DNA from: Kwoniella bestiolae CBS 10118
Lineage: Eukaryota; Basidiomycota; Tremellomycetes; Tremellales; Cryptococcaceae
Direction of reading: 5' to 3'
NCBI RefSeq assembly: GCF_000512585.2
Contig: NC_089241.1
Location: 3,490,001-3,554,000 of the forward strand
Length of the DNA: 64,000 nt
Shown here: positions 42,903 to 55,718 of the stretch, one piece after another
Position numbering within the stretch: the first letter of the stretch is position 1
Layout of the letters: every line of letters begins with the position of its first letter
Made by a program: the position numbers and the translations under genes
The notes under the pieces: generated by a model
Database searches by the model: none
The model's input: the letters and a program-made list of their open reading frames with translations, nothing else
What the model was told of the DNA's origin: nothing

Positions 42903-45100
42903 CTAAGGCCCCCAACCTGGATTCCTCCATCCTCCCCACGGGTGACTGCTAGCCGATTGAGGAGGTGGGTATGATCCAGGTCCGCTATAGGCGGGAACAG
43001 AAGTTGCGGTCGAGGGCGGTTGGGTGGTAGCGACACCACCATCTGATGGAGTAGAGTAGGCGGACGAAGGCGCCATACTTCCAGGTGCAGTGATAACAGA
43101 GCTAGCATCGGAGGGCGGGGCAGAAACGGAAGAAGGGCTACTTCCATTTGTGAAGGGCGCGGCACTGGACGGAGCAGCAGCAGCTGAAGATGCAGGGGCA
43201 GAAATTGATCCACCGGTGTTCGAGGTAACATCTGCGACGGCGGTACCAGCCAGAACGTTGAAGTTGTACATGCCCCGCTGAGGTGATAGATTCAGCGACG
43301 CCCCCAGAACGATCACAAGCTCCCAAGCCGGTGTGATACTCACATAACATTGATCTGAAATTTCGATGGTACCTTGACCACTTGCACTTCCACCACCATC
43401 GACGTCCATCTGGAAACTTACGACACCTACACTCATTGGAAAAGCGAGTGTATGAACACCTGCCTCGGTGACTTGTTGAGAAGAGGCGGTACCGCCAATC
43501 GTGACAGTGACAGTGGCAGGGCCGGTGGTGAGGGCTGCCACAAAAACGGAGTCTGCAGCCATCTACATAATCTGTTAGTATGTACACCTTTACGATGTGA
43601 CTTCGGTTCGAATTGACCTGTGAGTGGACATTGCACTTACCTCCCATCCTCTTGGCTTTTCACCAACGCTGTCCGTACCAGAACACCTGAAGTGAAGGTA
43701 GCATCGGTTAGTCCACATCAGTTGAAGATAGAATGACTTTGACTCACTCTGCAGCCTTGAGAGTAGGTCTATACCACCAGACAATTCGATTCTCCGTAAC
43801 TTGTGGCGCAGCATTCCCAGCCTTGAACGCCGAGATGAAAGGACCCATCATATCCATAAAAGCGGAATGATCGAAATCCTCCGACCATTCCTTGTTCCCG
43901 TCGGTAGTCATCGTTCCTCTGTATGGGGTGATGAGGGATGACTCGGTCCAGTCGTTCCATGTGATGATTTCGACAAACTTGACTTGATCGGGATAAGTCG
44001 TGACGAGGTCGAGGATCTGTTGCCATCTTGTGGGCCAGAGGGTGTCGGAGTAGAGATGGTAGTTCTTTGGAAAACCTGTTGAGGCGGGAAGGTGGGAGTA
44101 GACTGGGTCAAAGTCAAGAAGTCATTGCAGTTTATCAGCCGGTGTCCTGGACTGTGCAGCGAGAATGGCATATTCCGACATGGGTGACCATACTCACACC
44201 ATGGTGATACTGGTGCCATGTATGACTTGCCCAAAGGTGCCAGAAGACTTAGGTACTCTTCATCAGGCGCGGTAGTCATGTTCTCAAAGACGACGGTGTC
44301 TTGACCTTCTCCTGGCCATGTTCTCCTATATGATTATATACGGCATCAGCTGGATTCAAGCTGAGATTTCGTTTTTTCATGATCTCATTCTGTGCGGCCA
44401 TGAGGAGGGACACGATGAACCCGCACAAAGCAGTATTTGAGCCACTCACCAAGAGAACAACCCATCCAAACCAGGCGTATCTGCAGCAGCCTGACTAGCA
44501 TAGTAATACGGGCAAACGTATAGCTCCACACCGACATTCTCTCTTACTTTGACCCAATCTGTACCTTCGCCCCAGAACGAGCTCACAAAAAGTTTACCTT
44601 CAAATTGGAAGTAGGACGCCTGGGTTACCCATGGTTTGAGTAATTCAGAGACAGGTCCCGGATCTTCATATGAATAATGGACGAAGTCTGGTGAGATGAA
44701 GAGTTTGAAATTTGAAGAAGACGCTGCGGTGAATGCGAATTGTAGTTGTTGGGCGTTTGTGTCTTGACCGTCGCAGTTGAGGGCCTGGTTGAAACATTCA
44801 TCCAATCAATAGGCTGTTTGTCAGACATCTGAGAAGAGGAATTAGATGTCCGAAGCGTTAACTCACAAACCCGTCAATCCCCTTACTAACAGCCAGCGCT
44901 ACATCTCTATTCCAATCTTCTTGGGTATACGAGTTGACGAACCCCACCATGAAGTGGGCAAATACATATCGCTCGCTGCTTGATGTCGCAGGGGCAGCCT
45001 GTCTCTTCTCGGGCTGGGTGATATTGGACAAGCGGGGGATACTGAGCGCGTGGGTCAGATATGCTGTGAGTACTAGACCCGCAAGGAAGTTCAATTTCAT
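42903..45100 (-). CDS. GH71 alpha-1,3-glucanase (mutanase), secreted
   Basis: Endo-1,3-alpha-glucanase of glycoside hydrolase family 71, acting on the fungal cell-wall polymer alpha-1,3-glucan. The signal peptide is MKLNFLAGLVLTAYLTHALS, followed by a KR processing site and YVFAHFMVGFVNSYTQEDWN, the family N-terminus. Then come GIDGFV, NCDGQD, NFKLFISPDF, TQASYFQFEGKLFVSSFWGE, DGLFSW, YMAPVSPWV, VKFVEIITWNDWTESSLI and ENRIVWWYRPTLKAAE. A C-terminal beta-rich region with PATVTVTIGGTASSQQV precedes a Ser/Pro/Ala-rich tail ending GGWRNPGWGP. Introns are short and in frame. The role is wall remodelling at septation or growth, by family knowledge (Agn1-like). In capsule-forming yeasts alpha-1,3-glucan anchors the capsule. 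Confidence 0.9.
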
Positions 45101-46314
45101 CGTGATATAGAATATTAGACTTTTCGCAAGAGTGAAGACTGTTTACAATTAAGGTTGATGGTCTGATGGTATGAGGTAGCTCTAAACTTTGGTACGGGTT
45201 GATGATTTACAGAATGTGAATGACAGGGAGTGGAATGGATAGCGTCGGCTGGAGGTGATTTTGAATTTGATCAGAGGGGTGATCCTCGTTTTGGCCATGA
45301 TGATACGATCCTTTATATGACGATAACACCTCATCCTCACCGATTGATCATCATTGGTCCAACGCGAAATATATCAAAGGACTTTGATGGACTTGTAAAA
45401 TGAACGAATGAAAGGAAATGCATCCTTTGAGATCACGATGAGGCGATGTTGATGTAGCTTTAAGGAGAATAATGAGTTGATGAAAGGGATCAATGAAGAG
45501 GTTCTGTGGGAAGATACGGAAGGATGGCTTTGAGAAGGAATGGACTGTGAATGGATAGGAAAGGGGAGGGATCCTGCTTGGCGTGTTCGAGATGACAAAC
45601 GAACAGTCATTCGAACAAGTGGCCGAGAGAAGCAAGGGGATGCTGTGCTCGAAGGAAGTTTCAAGAAGGGTTCTTCCGGACGTGTACAGAACAGCTCTTC
45701 CTGTGAGAGAATGCTCAGACTGGTCAAGCACAGCATCCTGGAGCATGTAGTACCAAGGGTGGTCAACATACAACATATCATCATACTCGAGCTTGTGATG
45801 CTGGGTTTTGCCACATTCGGAAGTTTACGAGTACTGTGATGATGATATCAGAGATAGTGCCTCGCTCTAAAGTAGTACATACTACTAGTAGTAAACCGGT
45901 AAACAAACTCACTTGTTCCCACGAGTGATCCATTCAGTTCTACTCGTACTCATCTCAATACAAGACAGAGACATTTCAAATGAAATCCACCCAATCTCAA
46001 TCTCAATCTCAATCCCATTCACTCCCAACACTCTGAGAGAGATCCGAGACATTCTCCTAATCCATGTTCCTCATCAAGGTTTGACACCGAACCAAAAAGC
46101 GGATCTTGGAAATCTGAGAATCTGAGATTGGATAGGGGCGGGGGGAGTGTGTATACTCGACTGTCTTCGACACCACGACCTGGCCTTACGCTCCTTGCTC
46201 CTTTCAATTCAGTATTCATATCCATTTATATCATAGATGACCTTTCCCAAGTCACACTTCCTACGATACCATCACCCATCACATTATTCATAACATAACC
46301 CATCGTATAGGAAT
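45101..46314. other. Intergenic region, no gene called
   Basis: About 1.2 kb between divergent genes. Open frames on both strands at 45351-45839 overlap each other and have Ser-rich or mixed composition with no domain. Near 45985-46016 there is a short CTCAAT-type tandem repeat. An ACTACTAGTAGT palindrome lies near 45881-45892. Confidence 0.45.
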
Positions 46315-47961
46315 ATGATACTCGCTCTTAGGTTGATCAGACATACCATCGCTTTGATATTCCTAATATCAATCGCCAATGTCTGTTTGTTATTCGGGGT
46401 AGTAATCAGACTATTCTCGGAAGATGGATCATGGGAACTAGCTTGCTGGACGGGGTAGGTCGTTCGTTTTCCCCTACGTACCAATATCAAGATTATCCCC
46501 CCTATCGCCTTTCCTTGACACATTCCAGTTGACAGCTGAATTCAATGACACAGAAACTGGTTTTGGACGTATATGCAAAATCACTGGGAAAACAACCTGC
46601 ACGCCAAAGATGCAGTAGAAGTTAGTGGTGATGAGATCCCGGAGGGAGAAAGTGCGTTTGTCATTTCTGTGAGTCAAACGGTCCCTTTTATCATAACCAT
46701 AAACATATCTTGCTCAAACCTCGACGCGTCGTGCTTGATTTGATGGACTTTCGGCTGATGCTTGGGCTCGGGATGTGCAGAACCACCTTGGATATTCCGA
46801 TTATTATCTGTTCCAATACCTCTCTTCGCGGGCTGGGATGATGGGTAATTCGAGGTATTTCGTTAAGAAGGAGATCTTGAGGATACCATTTTTCGGTCTG
46901 GCGTTTTGGTCGATGGGTGGGTCTTGGTACATCTTCCACTCCAATCTCTGTGCTGAACTAAATTGGCTGGGCGTAGGGATGATACTAGTCTCTAGGAATT
47001 GGACGAACGATCAACGACTGATAGAGTATGTCCCTCCCCACTTTTTCCCCCTGCAACGGCTTGTACTGATTTACGGTGTTGTGTTAGACAAGCGTTCCAA
47101 AGAATCAAGACGAACGAGCATCCATGTTGGATCGTGCTCTGCCCAGAAGGGACTAGACGAACCAATACCAAGTTACTCAAAGTGAGTTCTCCGAACCACA
47201 TCGCAAGCATTTCGAGACTTCCTCCACTGGATCTTCACCATGGTTCTAGCTTTACACACGATAGGCGGATGGCTGATGATATCTTCCATATTCTGTCTAG
47301 TCTCAAGCCTTCGCAAGGGAAAAGGGTAAACAAGAATTGAAACATGTTTTGTTCCCCCGAACTAAAGGTTTCTTATCTACCGTTCAAGGTGGGTGAACCA
47401 TGAACCTTTCCTCTCGCACTATGTGGTGTGGTGGTTTGAAGGAATAGCCTATGCTAACTATTCTACCATGATGGATCAGCCCTTAGAGACTCACATATCA
47501 AATACATCTACGACCTCACGCTGTTATATCGATCTCCGGGCAGTGAGAAAAATAAATGGAAAGTACCCTCTCTGGCTGAACAGTTGAATTGCAAGGATCT
47601 GAGTAGGAAGGGATACAAGTATAAAGTACACGTGAAGAGGTGAGTTAGCACGACTGATTATCTTGCGCTTGCTCATCCCCTGATTTTCGGAAGAGGTACA
47701 GTGGATATCGAGGAGCAAACGGAACGATGCTAATCAGATTATACCTGCAGGATCCCAATTTCCGAGCTTCCTGAGGACGAGGATTCTCTCAAAGTCTGGT
47801 GCGAAATCTTGTGGAAGGCCAAGGATGATTTGTTGGACAGTTGGATGAATAACGAGTACGAAGGTATAAGAGACGTCAAGATTGGGATAAAAGGTGGTAA
47901 GAAGCTTAAGGGGATCAATGGGTTTGACCATCACATTGGCAATGGTCATTTGACTTTCTAG
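46315..47961 (+). CDS. 1-acyl-sn-glycerol-3-phosphate acyltransferase-like (PlsC/LCLAT1 type)
   Basis: ER membrane acyltransferase that adds fatty acyl-CoA to lysophospholipids. It starts at 46315 with a membrane segment, MILALRLIRHTIALIFLISI, and a second hydrophobic stretch. Motif I is NHLGYSD (H-x4-D) in ISNHLGYSDYYLFQ. Next are FVKKEILRIPFFG, WLGVGMILVSRNWTNDQ, and motif III PEGTRR in VLCPEGTRRTNTKLL. The end has KHVLFPRTKGFL, YIYDLTLLYR and KVHVKRIPISELPEDED, then FDHHIGNGHLTF. The pattern (PRTKGF, YDLTL, HVKRIPISELP) fits the LCLAT1/AGPAT4 or yeast CST26 group. Introns are short and in frame. Whether the acceptor is lysophosphatidate, lysocardiolipin or lyso-PI is not known from sequence. 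Confidence 0.85.
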
Positions 47962-48350
47962 GTTCTGCTTGGGCAAAAAATGAGAGTTACGTGCCTTTCC
48001 TACATCGGTACATCTAGTCAAACCTAGTATGATTTATCCTGTCAATCCTACCTCTTTGCCAAAATATAATGTAAAGCCGATATTTTCACTTGATGGCAAG
48101 CAAATTTGCGAACGCCCAATTTGCCAATACTTTAGATCGGATAAGGTGCATATGATATATATGATACATATGTTCATATGGTGAATATTCCGCATGGTTT
48201 GCTCTATCACCCTAGTCCCGATGATGATAGTCGTACAACACAATTCTGAGATCGGGATCACATCTATCTCTGGGAAAAAGAATGAGCAGCTTCATATACC
48301 ATTTATCAACTTGGAATGTCGAAACTCACCATCATCCTCATATAAGCGAG
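47962..48350. other. Intergenic region between convergent genes
   Basis: About 390 bp, AT-rich, with a TATGATATATATGATACATATG stretch near 48150-48175. No gene seen. Confidence 0.45.
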
Positions 48351-49251
48351 CTATAAATGCCAGTGGATATCAGCATACATAAATCGTCTTCGTGGTAAGC
48401 CATGATAATTCAGATTGCAGAAATCACCCACCAGCAAAGCCCCCGAACCAGTAGCTACACCAACAAGATACTGTAATATACTAAACTTGGCCTGTTCGAT
48501 CTGCGTCCTCAACCCCGCAATCTCACTTTCTATCCTCGTATCTACCTCTTTGATCTTGAGTTCCTGCTGACTCGATTCATCCCTTATTCTACCTTTCTCC
48601 AAATTCAGATCTAACCTTACTCCCGCCTGGGTACGCGTCACTTCCTCCCTTAAGCGCTGTTTGAGCTTCTCCACGTCTGCCATTAGACGGTCGTTCTCCG
48701 CTTTCATTAGGGATAGATCATTCTTCTCGTGTAGCTGGAGCTCGGATTTGAGGCGGGCGAAATCAACTTTCTCGGTGTAGCGTTGCTAGGTGAGGAGCAA
48801 CAGAAGGTCAGCATTGGGTTCGGTGTTGAGGTTTAGATATCAGACAGGACCCGCATTTCTCGTCCGTCTATCTCAAGGGCAGAATGTATCCTGTTTAAAC
48901 TTACCTTCTCCTGCTCTGCCTTACTGACCAGACCACTCTCCATACCCTTTATACTTTCTTCCACCACCTCAGCTAACACACTCATGACCCCTTCAGCCTG
49001 CTTACGCGTCATCCCATTCCTCTCCAGCTTCTCTACAAAGAGATACGTATCGAAATGACTTATCCTATGGGGTTTGGATGTACTGAACGATCGATGTGAT
49101 GAGATGCGTGTGGCAAGGAGGGGGAGGGGTCGTGCGATTGCTATGTCCATTTATCAGCTTGGAATCTGGTTGGCGATGAACAGAGAGACTTACACATAGC
49201 GAGTAAGGCACCTGCTCTACTTGTTGTTGGTTGGGATAGTAAGGATGTCAT
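48351..49251 (-). CDS. DUF1640 mitochondrial coiled-coil protein (CCDC90/MCUR1-like)
   Basis: Inner-mitochondrial-membrane protein of the DUF1640/CCDC90 family (yeast Fmp32, animal MCUR1 relatives), linked to respiratory-complex assembly. The start at 49251 gives MTSLLSQPTTSRAGALLAM, then ARPLPLLATRISSHRSFSTS, a presequence. FDTYLFVEKLERNGMTRKQA and EGVMSVLAEVVEES are the family core. A long coiled coil runs through YTEKVDFARLKSELQLHEKN and ENDRLMADVEKLKQRLREEV to the conserved DLNLEKGRIRDE and ESEIAGLRTQIEQAKFSILQ. The end is a short membrane helix, YLVGVATGSGALL. The last codons are uncertain: the frame runs on to 48351, but an intron of about 44 nt (GTGGGT...CGAAG) would give an earlier stop. 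Confidence 0.82.
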
Positions 49252-49602
49252 CGTGGCGTAAGGATGGATAGTTAAGGAAGATGAAGGATGATAACCAAAT
49301 GAAAGATCAAGTAAGGCGTTAACATTCAGATGGGGTTGACTTGATACACATATGACGCTGGGTGTTGTGGTGCCACGTGTTCGAGTGGGATTAAATAATT
49401 TAAAATAACGAGTGATTTATTCGATCATTCATTTGATAATTCAGCCTGTCCGGTTATTTTGATTTCAAGATTTCAAGATTTTTTGAATTTTGAGATTTTC
49501 AGAGGAGAGCTCAAGAGTTGAGCGACAAAATCATAAGCAGAACAGTCGAAAAGAGGTTACTATCTATATCACTTCAAAACGTATAAATAGTTACCAGGCA
49601 AC
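49252..49602. promoter_or_regulatory. Divergent promoter of the DUF1640 and MAK16 genes
   Basis: About 350 bp. It contains AT-rich ATTTCAAGATT direct repeats near 49462-49490 and a TATAAATAG-type box near 49581. It is a possible bidirectional promoter. Confidence 0.5.
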
Positions 49603-51247
49603 ATGCAGGTAAGCTAGCCAACGGACGGTATTGTAGTAGATACGGTAGCGAGCTCAGCTGATCCGCCATTTGTTACAGTCCGACGATATCATTTGGACGG
49701 TCATCAACCATCAGTAGGTCTACTCCGTCTCCCTTCTCGCCGCTGATGAGGACCAACGCTGATGAATCTGCCTACAGGTTTTGCTCCTACAAAGTCAAGT
49801 GAGCGAGCGACTTGTCAAATGTCTTAGGAGTGAGGATGTTTTACTGATCGTATTATTGTGTCCAGAACATCGACCCAGAATTTCTGTAGGAACGAATATA
49901 ATCTGACTGGTTTCTGTACGAGGCAGTCATGTCCATTGGCAAATTCGAGATATGCTACTGTGCGAGAGAAGGACGGTGAGTACTTTGTTGTGTTAGCTGG
50001 ATCCTTAATTCCCTTGTAAATGCAGACTAAGCTAATTTACAACCCTTGACCAGGTGTCTTATATCTATATATGAAGACGATCGAAAGAGCACACACACCA
50101 GCGAATATGTGGGAAAGGATAAAACTGTCGAATAACTATGTCAAAGCTTTAGAGCAGGTCAGTGAAGCCCCCCTCTACGTCTAGTCATCTTGGAATGGTC
50201 CGTAAGCTGATGGTTCTGAAATCGTTTGATGCATAGATCGACAAGGAATTGATATATTGGCCCAATTTCATTACCCACAAATGTAAACAGCGTATAACGA
50301 AGATCACGCAATATCTAATCAAGATGAGGAGGTTGAGTCTGACTGCTCAGTGAGTTTGGATTCCTTTGCGTTGAACGAGAGAAAATGCCTTCATAGGATC
50401 CAACTCACATTGTCGTGATCAACCAGACCCAAGAAAGTAGGAATCAAGAAAAAGCTCGAACGACGAGAAGCCACACGAGAGAGAAAAGCCTTAGCTGCCG
50501 CTCACCTGGAGAAGAATATCGAGAAAGAGCTATTAGAGCGATTACGTTCCAAGGCTTATGGAGATCAACCACTAAACGTGAATGAGGACGTATGGAGGCA
50601 GGTGTTAGATCTGGATAGGAAGGGCAAAGACAAGGAACTGGAGTTGGATATGGAGGATGACGAGTCGTTGCTTGATTCAGACGAGGAGAGGGAGGAAGAG
50701 GAGGAGTACGAAGGTGGTGAGAGAGAGTATGTCGAGGATACGGATGATGAGAGTGTGGGTGATTTGGAGGATTATAGTGGTAGTGAGGTGAGTGCGGGGC
50801 TCAGTTCCCTTTTCTGGCCAGATGATCATTACCATCTCTTCCTACCCCACGGGTTTCACTTTCACGGACACAAAGCTCTCAGGATATATATCCTTATCTG
50901 CTTCAACACTTGTTCCTGCGCCTGTTTTCTCGGAGTACGCATGCTAATTCCTTGTGTCCCAGTTTGACGAGTTCGACTCCGAAGAAGAAGGATCAGAAGG
51001 CCAAGCATTCCCCTCCGACCTTGACGTTTCAGATGAAGAAGATGGTGAAGGTGAGGGAGCAGACGAACAGCCCAAAGCTAAGAAACCATCTACGAACGGC
51101 GCTGGATCTGGCGGACTGGCAGGAACCAAGAGAAAACAACCTCCTAAAGGCTCGTCTACCAAGAAGGGCGTTAGAAGACCCAAGGTCGATGTGGAGTATG
51201 AGATGGAGACTGAACCTCTTAGTAGGGAGATGCTGAAGAACTGGTAG
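49603..51247 (+). CDS. MAK16: Ribosome biogenesis protein MAK16
   Basis: Nucleolar 60S ribosome assembly factor. The coding part of exon 1 is only 6 nt (ATGCAG at 49603), then GTAAGC. Exon 2 gives SDDIIWTVINHQ, and exon 3 is 21 nt (49778-49798) giving FCSYKVK. Together they read MQSDDIIWTVINHQFCSYKV, the family N-terminus. Next is TSTQNFCRNEYNLTGFCTRQ, the zinc-ribbon-like Cys block, then ATVREKDGVLYLYMKTIERA, WERIKLSNNYVKALEQID and FITHKCKQRITKITQYLIKM. The basic KKVGIKKKLERREATRERKA region is followed by acidic stretches and an end REMLKNW. The match runs the full length, about 340 residues, longer than the yeast protein owing to acidic linkers. Confidence 0.96.
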
Positions 51248-51743
51248 AGGTAGAGTGGTTGAAGGGAAGAGGACGGATGCGAGATGTGCCCTTGTCAGAA
51301 CTCTTGCAGAGATAGGGCGCAGAGGTGGAGGGGATTATCATCCCAGTTGGATCTGCTTCATTGGTGATGGATGATAGGTCAGATGTTCTGAGGTTTCACG
51401 TTTTTAACGATGCACTTTACTCTTGTACAATATACTATTGCCGTGCTTGGCTACTACTTTCGATATTCTGTGGTCATATCATACAACATGCATTGGTTGA
51501 TACCCGTTACAAGTAGTATATATCGGGATCCCGCCGACTTTCCAAGATACTTAGATCATTGGCGAGGTGGTTGAAAGCTTTTCGGAAAGTGGGAGACCTA
51601 TCCATACGATGAGGTTTGTCTAATCTTACCCCTACCCTTGAGAAATTCCCACATTGACTTGAAGAAATGCTATTCTTCTAATACTCGAATGTGAGGTTTC
51701 AATTGCACACCACCGCATTGAGGTGATGCTACTCATCTTCCAC
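51248..51743. other. Intergenic region between convergent genes
   Basis: About 500 bp between the MAK16 and MED4 stops. Nothing protein-like seen. Confidence 0.45.
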
Positions 51744-52840
51744 CTAATCGTCATCCGAATCATCCGAGTTGAGGTCCAGTGTGAACACAGCATTTGGATC
51801 GTATCTCCTCGAGGGTTCTTCGTGGATGATAGTAGGCTGAGGTTGTTCGGCAATCTCGGTGGGTTTGGTTTCTGCGAGATGGTTGAACAACATTAGCAAA
51901 CCATCCAGTCCATGTAGGTCAGATCACGATGATGAGCACGCAGAAGGATCCATTCCAGAGTACGTATCGGCATGATGGGTAGATTCATCCTTTCCCGCTC
52001 TCGAAGACAAATCGCTTAAAGAGCAGAGATTGCGGAAGTGATAAAGATCTCGACACTTACCATCACCCACTTCACCTGTCCTCCCCATCCCGCCCATCCC
52101 TTCGTTCCCACTCATCTGGAACAACAGACCCATCCTCATGGCCATCTCGGTGGGCCAGGGCTGATACTGGTTCTTGTCTATATCTGACATCAGGGTTGAT
52201 ATGGGTGCGGAAGAGAATCGAGAGAGGTTTTGTGAGTGGGATAGGAGGGTGGGGATGTTTATGGGGTCTACGCATTCGGGCCAAAGTAGGTTAGTTGATG
52301 ATCGGATATACACTTCATTGGTAGAACAGAGACCATATCTTATTTGAGATACATTGATGATTCCTCGATCAGATCAAGTCGTTCAAATCAATGCGGACAG
52401 ATGACCGTGATTCGAGAATGAAAACCACCACACTCACTCTTCTCGCTCTGCTCTATACCCTCTCTAACCTTCCTCCCCCTCTCGACCATCCCCTCCAACT
52501 CTACCCTATCTGCTTCCAATACCCTTATAATCCCCCTCACTCGCCCCTCCAGTTTCTCAAGGTTCTGCTTCTTATCCAGCAATTTCTGATATTCCTCCTG
52601 GTGGGTGTAAGTCTCTCGAAGGAGGTTTGACAAGTCCAATGTGGATAATTGCAGGGCCGTGTATATCTGCTCGATACCTTGTGTTTGGGGAGTGTTGGAT
52701 GAAGAGTAAGAGAGGAGGGTGAATAATTGAGTGAGGAGGAGGGATTGGGTGGTGAGGTTCTGTAAGAGGGATTGACGGGGTGGGAGGGATGAGGATGAGG
52801 GGTTAGAAGGGGGAGGAGGGTTGGAAGGTTGGTTTGCCAT
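51744..52840 (-). CDS. MED4: Mediator complex subunit 4
   Basis: Middle-module subunit of the RNA polymerase II Mediator. It starts at 52840 with a Pro/Ser tail (MANQPSNPPPPSNPSSSSLP). The conserved helices follow: LLTQLFTLLSYSSSNTPQTQ, LDLSNLLRETYTHQEEYQKL, EKLEGRVRGIIRVLEADRVE and LEGMVERGRKVREGIEQSE. After introns, INIPTLLSHSQNLSRFSSAP contains the family's 'SYAHRISYTTSAP'-like block. QYQPWPTEMAMRMGLLFQMS is the P.PWPTE...R.G.L signature. The acidic end RRYDPNAVFTLDLNSDDSDD stops at 51744. The match to MED4 is by block order and is moderately strong, since this subunit diverges quickly in sequence. Confidence 0.78.
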
Positions 52841-53284
52841 TCTTGGAGAGTCTGCTCGATATGATATGAGACCTTTGAGGTAAAGAACGGAGTTAGGGGG
52901 GGCTTCGTTATTGCTGGACGTGCTAAAGCAGTATTTGCTGTCTGGTATGGTATATCACTTTTGGATAGTGTGAAAGGAAAGAGGAAGAGGGGAGAGACCA
53001 TGATCATTTCTTGTTGACTCTACATTTCATTTTGCATTTCTTAGCCCGAGAATACATGTGGGGCTCCACCGGTCTAACGCTGTTTCATGGTATAGTTGAT
53101 CGCAGTAATCTCACTCAGCCGGCCGATGATGGATGACTACGAGTACTATATATTACCTATCATTCATCCTATACCTCTTACATCTCATCAAGACTGCAAC
53201 AGCAAGAGAAGGGACACTCAAACTTTGTACAGCTCGGTACATATCAGAACAGCTTACATCTCCAATCGCTCAAACAGCACCACC
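52841..53284. promoter_or_regulatory. Divergent promoter of the MED4 and TVP38 genes
   Basis: About 440 bp upstream of both genes. A TATATATTACC stretch lies near 53145-53156. No other element is convincing. Confidence 0.4.
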
Positions 53285-54921
53285 ATGCCAAGACTCGAAC
53301 TCTCCCCTACGCGTCGACGCAGTAATGGGGTATTCAACTTCCGCAATATCGATTGGGATGCTGTAATTCACCGTGCGAGGGGGATGCCAAGGGAGATGGT
53401 TCATCGGTATCATAAGCTGGGGAGGAAGGGCAAGGTGAGTAAGGCGACTCATGAACGACCGTTTCTCAGCACGAGATGAGATGCCTTTCGACAATGATCA
53501 ACGAGTATGCTAATAAAATACACGTTTGTGCTTGTAGGCAACGATATGGTGAATCTCTCGATCTTATACATGATATGAATATTGGAGCTATCACTCTGGA
53601 TGACAGCTCAACTGTATTACTGATGCGAAGTGGATGATTATAGGTTCATCACGTTCATGCATTTCCTAATGCTAGCTCTGGTAATTATCATAACTCCCAC
53701 AAGAATAGGGTTGTTCTTCAACAATCTAGGTTTGGGATTGAGAGAAATGGGATGGAAGGGTATGTTACTGTGTGGTTTGATCTGTAGTGAGTCATATCAA
53801 TCATTCTTCAAACAAACAATACCTTTCCGTTAAGCGCAGCGGAGCAATGCAAATACGAACACACAGGCAGTTTGAATTTATGCTGATATCCTTTCGAGTA
53901 GTCCTAACCTCCCATCCACCCCTATTCGGATTTATGGGCTCCCTAACCCTTATAGGGTTCACGTACGGAATGATGCCCGGCGCTATCATCGCCTTTGTAG
54001 CTTCCATGATGGGATCTATCATCTCTTTCCTATCTGTCAGGGTGAGTGTGGTGATATTTGAGGAGGACCAATTGGCTTCAGTCATCCGTTGAAAGAAATC
54101 ATAAAATTGAAAGTTGACGGTGCGCTGCTAGACATTCTTCCTTGGGTACCTTGGGAAGAACGAAAAGTGGGAAGCGTTCGGAAATGTCATGCGAGCCAAG
54201 GGGTTGCCTTTGGTGATTATGATTCGGTATTGTCCTATACCTTGGGCGATAGGTAATGGTTTGTTTGCTGTGAGTCATCAGACTGAACAATATTGATCAA
54301 ACAGAAGAGTAAGGGTATTGATGCTAATTGATTCATTTGGTCTGGTGTAGTCTATCGATAGTGTCAAACTATGGCATTTTGCCTTGGCCAATCTGTAAGT
54401 CTAATCGTTCTGTGCAGTGCCATCCACCTATAACCTAAAGTCATGTGCACTCACAATACTATATCTCAGCCATTGATTATACCTCAGAGACAAGAGAGCT
54501 GATCTACTCGCAACGACCCAGCCTCATCCAACCCCGCCTTATGATCCCAGTATTCATAGGCTCCCGTCTCACATCCCTCACATCAGAAACCAAAGACCCC
54601 CTTCAATTCTGGCTCAACCTCCTCTCCATAGGCCTCTCATCAACCATATCAGTAGTCACCGGAATCGTCATCTACCGATTGACATTAGAACAGATGCGTA
54701 AGCTGAAATCAACGGGTGATGGGGAACTAGCAGCAGAGTATATAGAGGAGGATGCGTTGTTGGGTGAATTAAGCGGAGGGTCAGATGACGAGGCGGAGAT
54801 GCTTACTAGGCCGGCGAGGGATAGGTTGGGGGTGGAGGATGTTGAGTCAGGCTTGGGAGGGGGAAGTGGGAGGAGGAGGAAGAGTGGGAGTGAGACGCCC
54901 GAGGAGAGGGATGTGATTTGA
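53285..54921 (+). CDS. TVP38: TVP38/TMEM64-family membrane protein (SNARE-associated/DedA-like fold)
   Basis: Golgi/ER multi-span protein of the VTT (DedA, SNARE_assoc) superfamily, related to lipid-scramblase-type proteins TMEM41/VMP1. The start at 53285 gives MPRLELSPTRRRSNGVFNF, a soluble tail, to KLGRKGK. Then come helices FITFMHFLMLALVIIITPTR and LREMGWKGMLLCGLI. The core VTT motif is LTSHPPLFGFMGSLTLIGFT, then YGMMPGAIIAFVASMMGSII and FLSVRTFFLGTL. GLPLVIMIRYCPIPWAIGNG is the conserved family segment. SRLTSLTSETKDPLQFWL and a last helix lead to an acidic, Ser-rich tail to 54921. Function by family: membrane homeostasis at the Golgi. Confidence 0.86.
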
Positions 54922-55718
54922 TTTGATTGGAAAATGAGGACCGAGTACAATGGATGATCCCTCGTGCTCCCTCGGAATGAAAATTCCCAGGGTACTCACT
55001 CGTACATCGGATTTTGACGTTTCCGTTCTGATTCTCAAATCGCTTTCTTCTCTTATAGAACAACTCTGTCGGTACTTCTGCATGCGGATAGGTTAATGTC
55101 TATATATATATGTACTTGATGGTCTTCCATCACATGATTTCACATTTATTCTTCATCCATGAATGTTCAGTTGACCATTCTCATCGTTTTCGACCAACAA
55201 GATGAGATAAGTTTGCTCGTGACTATTTCAAAGACTCTTCATATGATGTATTGTTGTCACAGAAATTCATTCCGTGCTTGTTAATCCTAATTGATCTACA
55301 TTTACCCACCATCGAATACGCCCCATAACCAACCGTCGTGTAAAATGTAGATTTATTCCCTCTTGCTACCTTTTTCGATGACTGACAGAATAGTAAGTAC
55401 ATTCTATATACATTGCATTTCGATTGCACTCCCTGATTTAATTGGATTCTTTGGTTGTTTTATGTGTGTAAGAAATGTATATGCAAGAAGAACCGACGGA
55501 AGAGGAAAAGAAACAAAGCTTATTGGAAATGCTGGATTACAATAGGAAAGCAAGAAAGGGTATCTGTAAGTCAATATCAAATAATGTAACGAGCAAAAGG
55601 AATCTCCACAAAACATAAAAGCAGAAGTGAGCCTGACTGAACAAAATATGTAACATGAGTGAAAATGAATAAAGTGTCAACGTAGGTCTGGTGAATCTAG
55701 AAATGTTGATAATTCCTC
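54922..55718. other. Intergenic region between convergent genes
   Basis: About 800 bp, AT-rich, between the TVP38 and STE20 stops. No protein-like frame or RNA gene seen. Confidence 0.45.

Noticed and set aside
45351..45839. Overlapping frames on both strands between GH71 and the acyltransferase
   Set aside because: They overlap each other in antisense and read as chance frames; no domain, splice or start context supports either.
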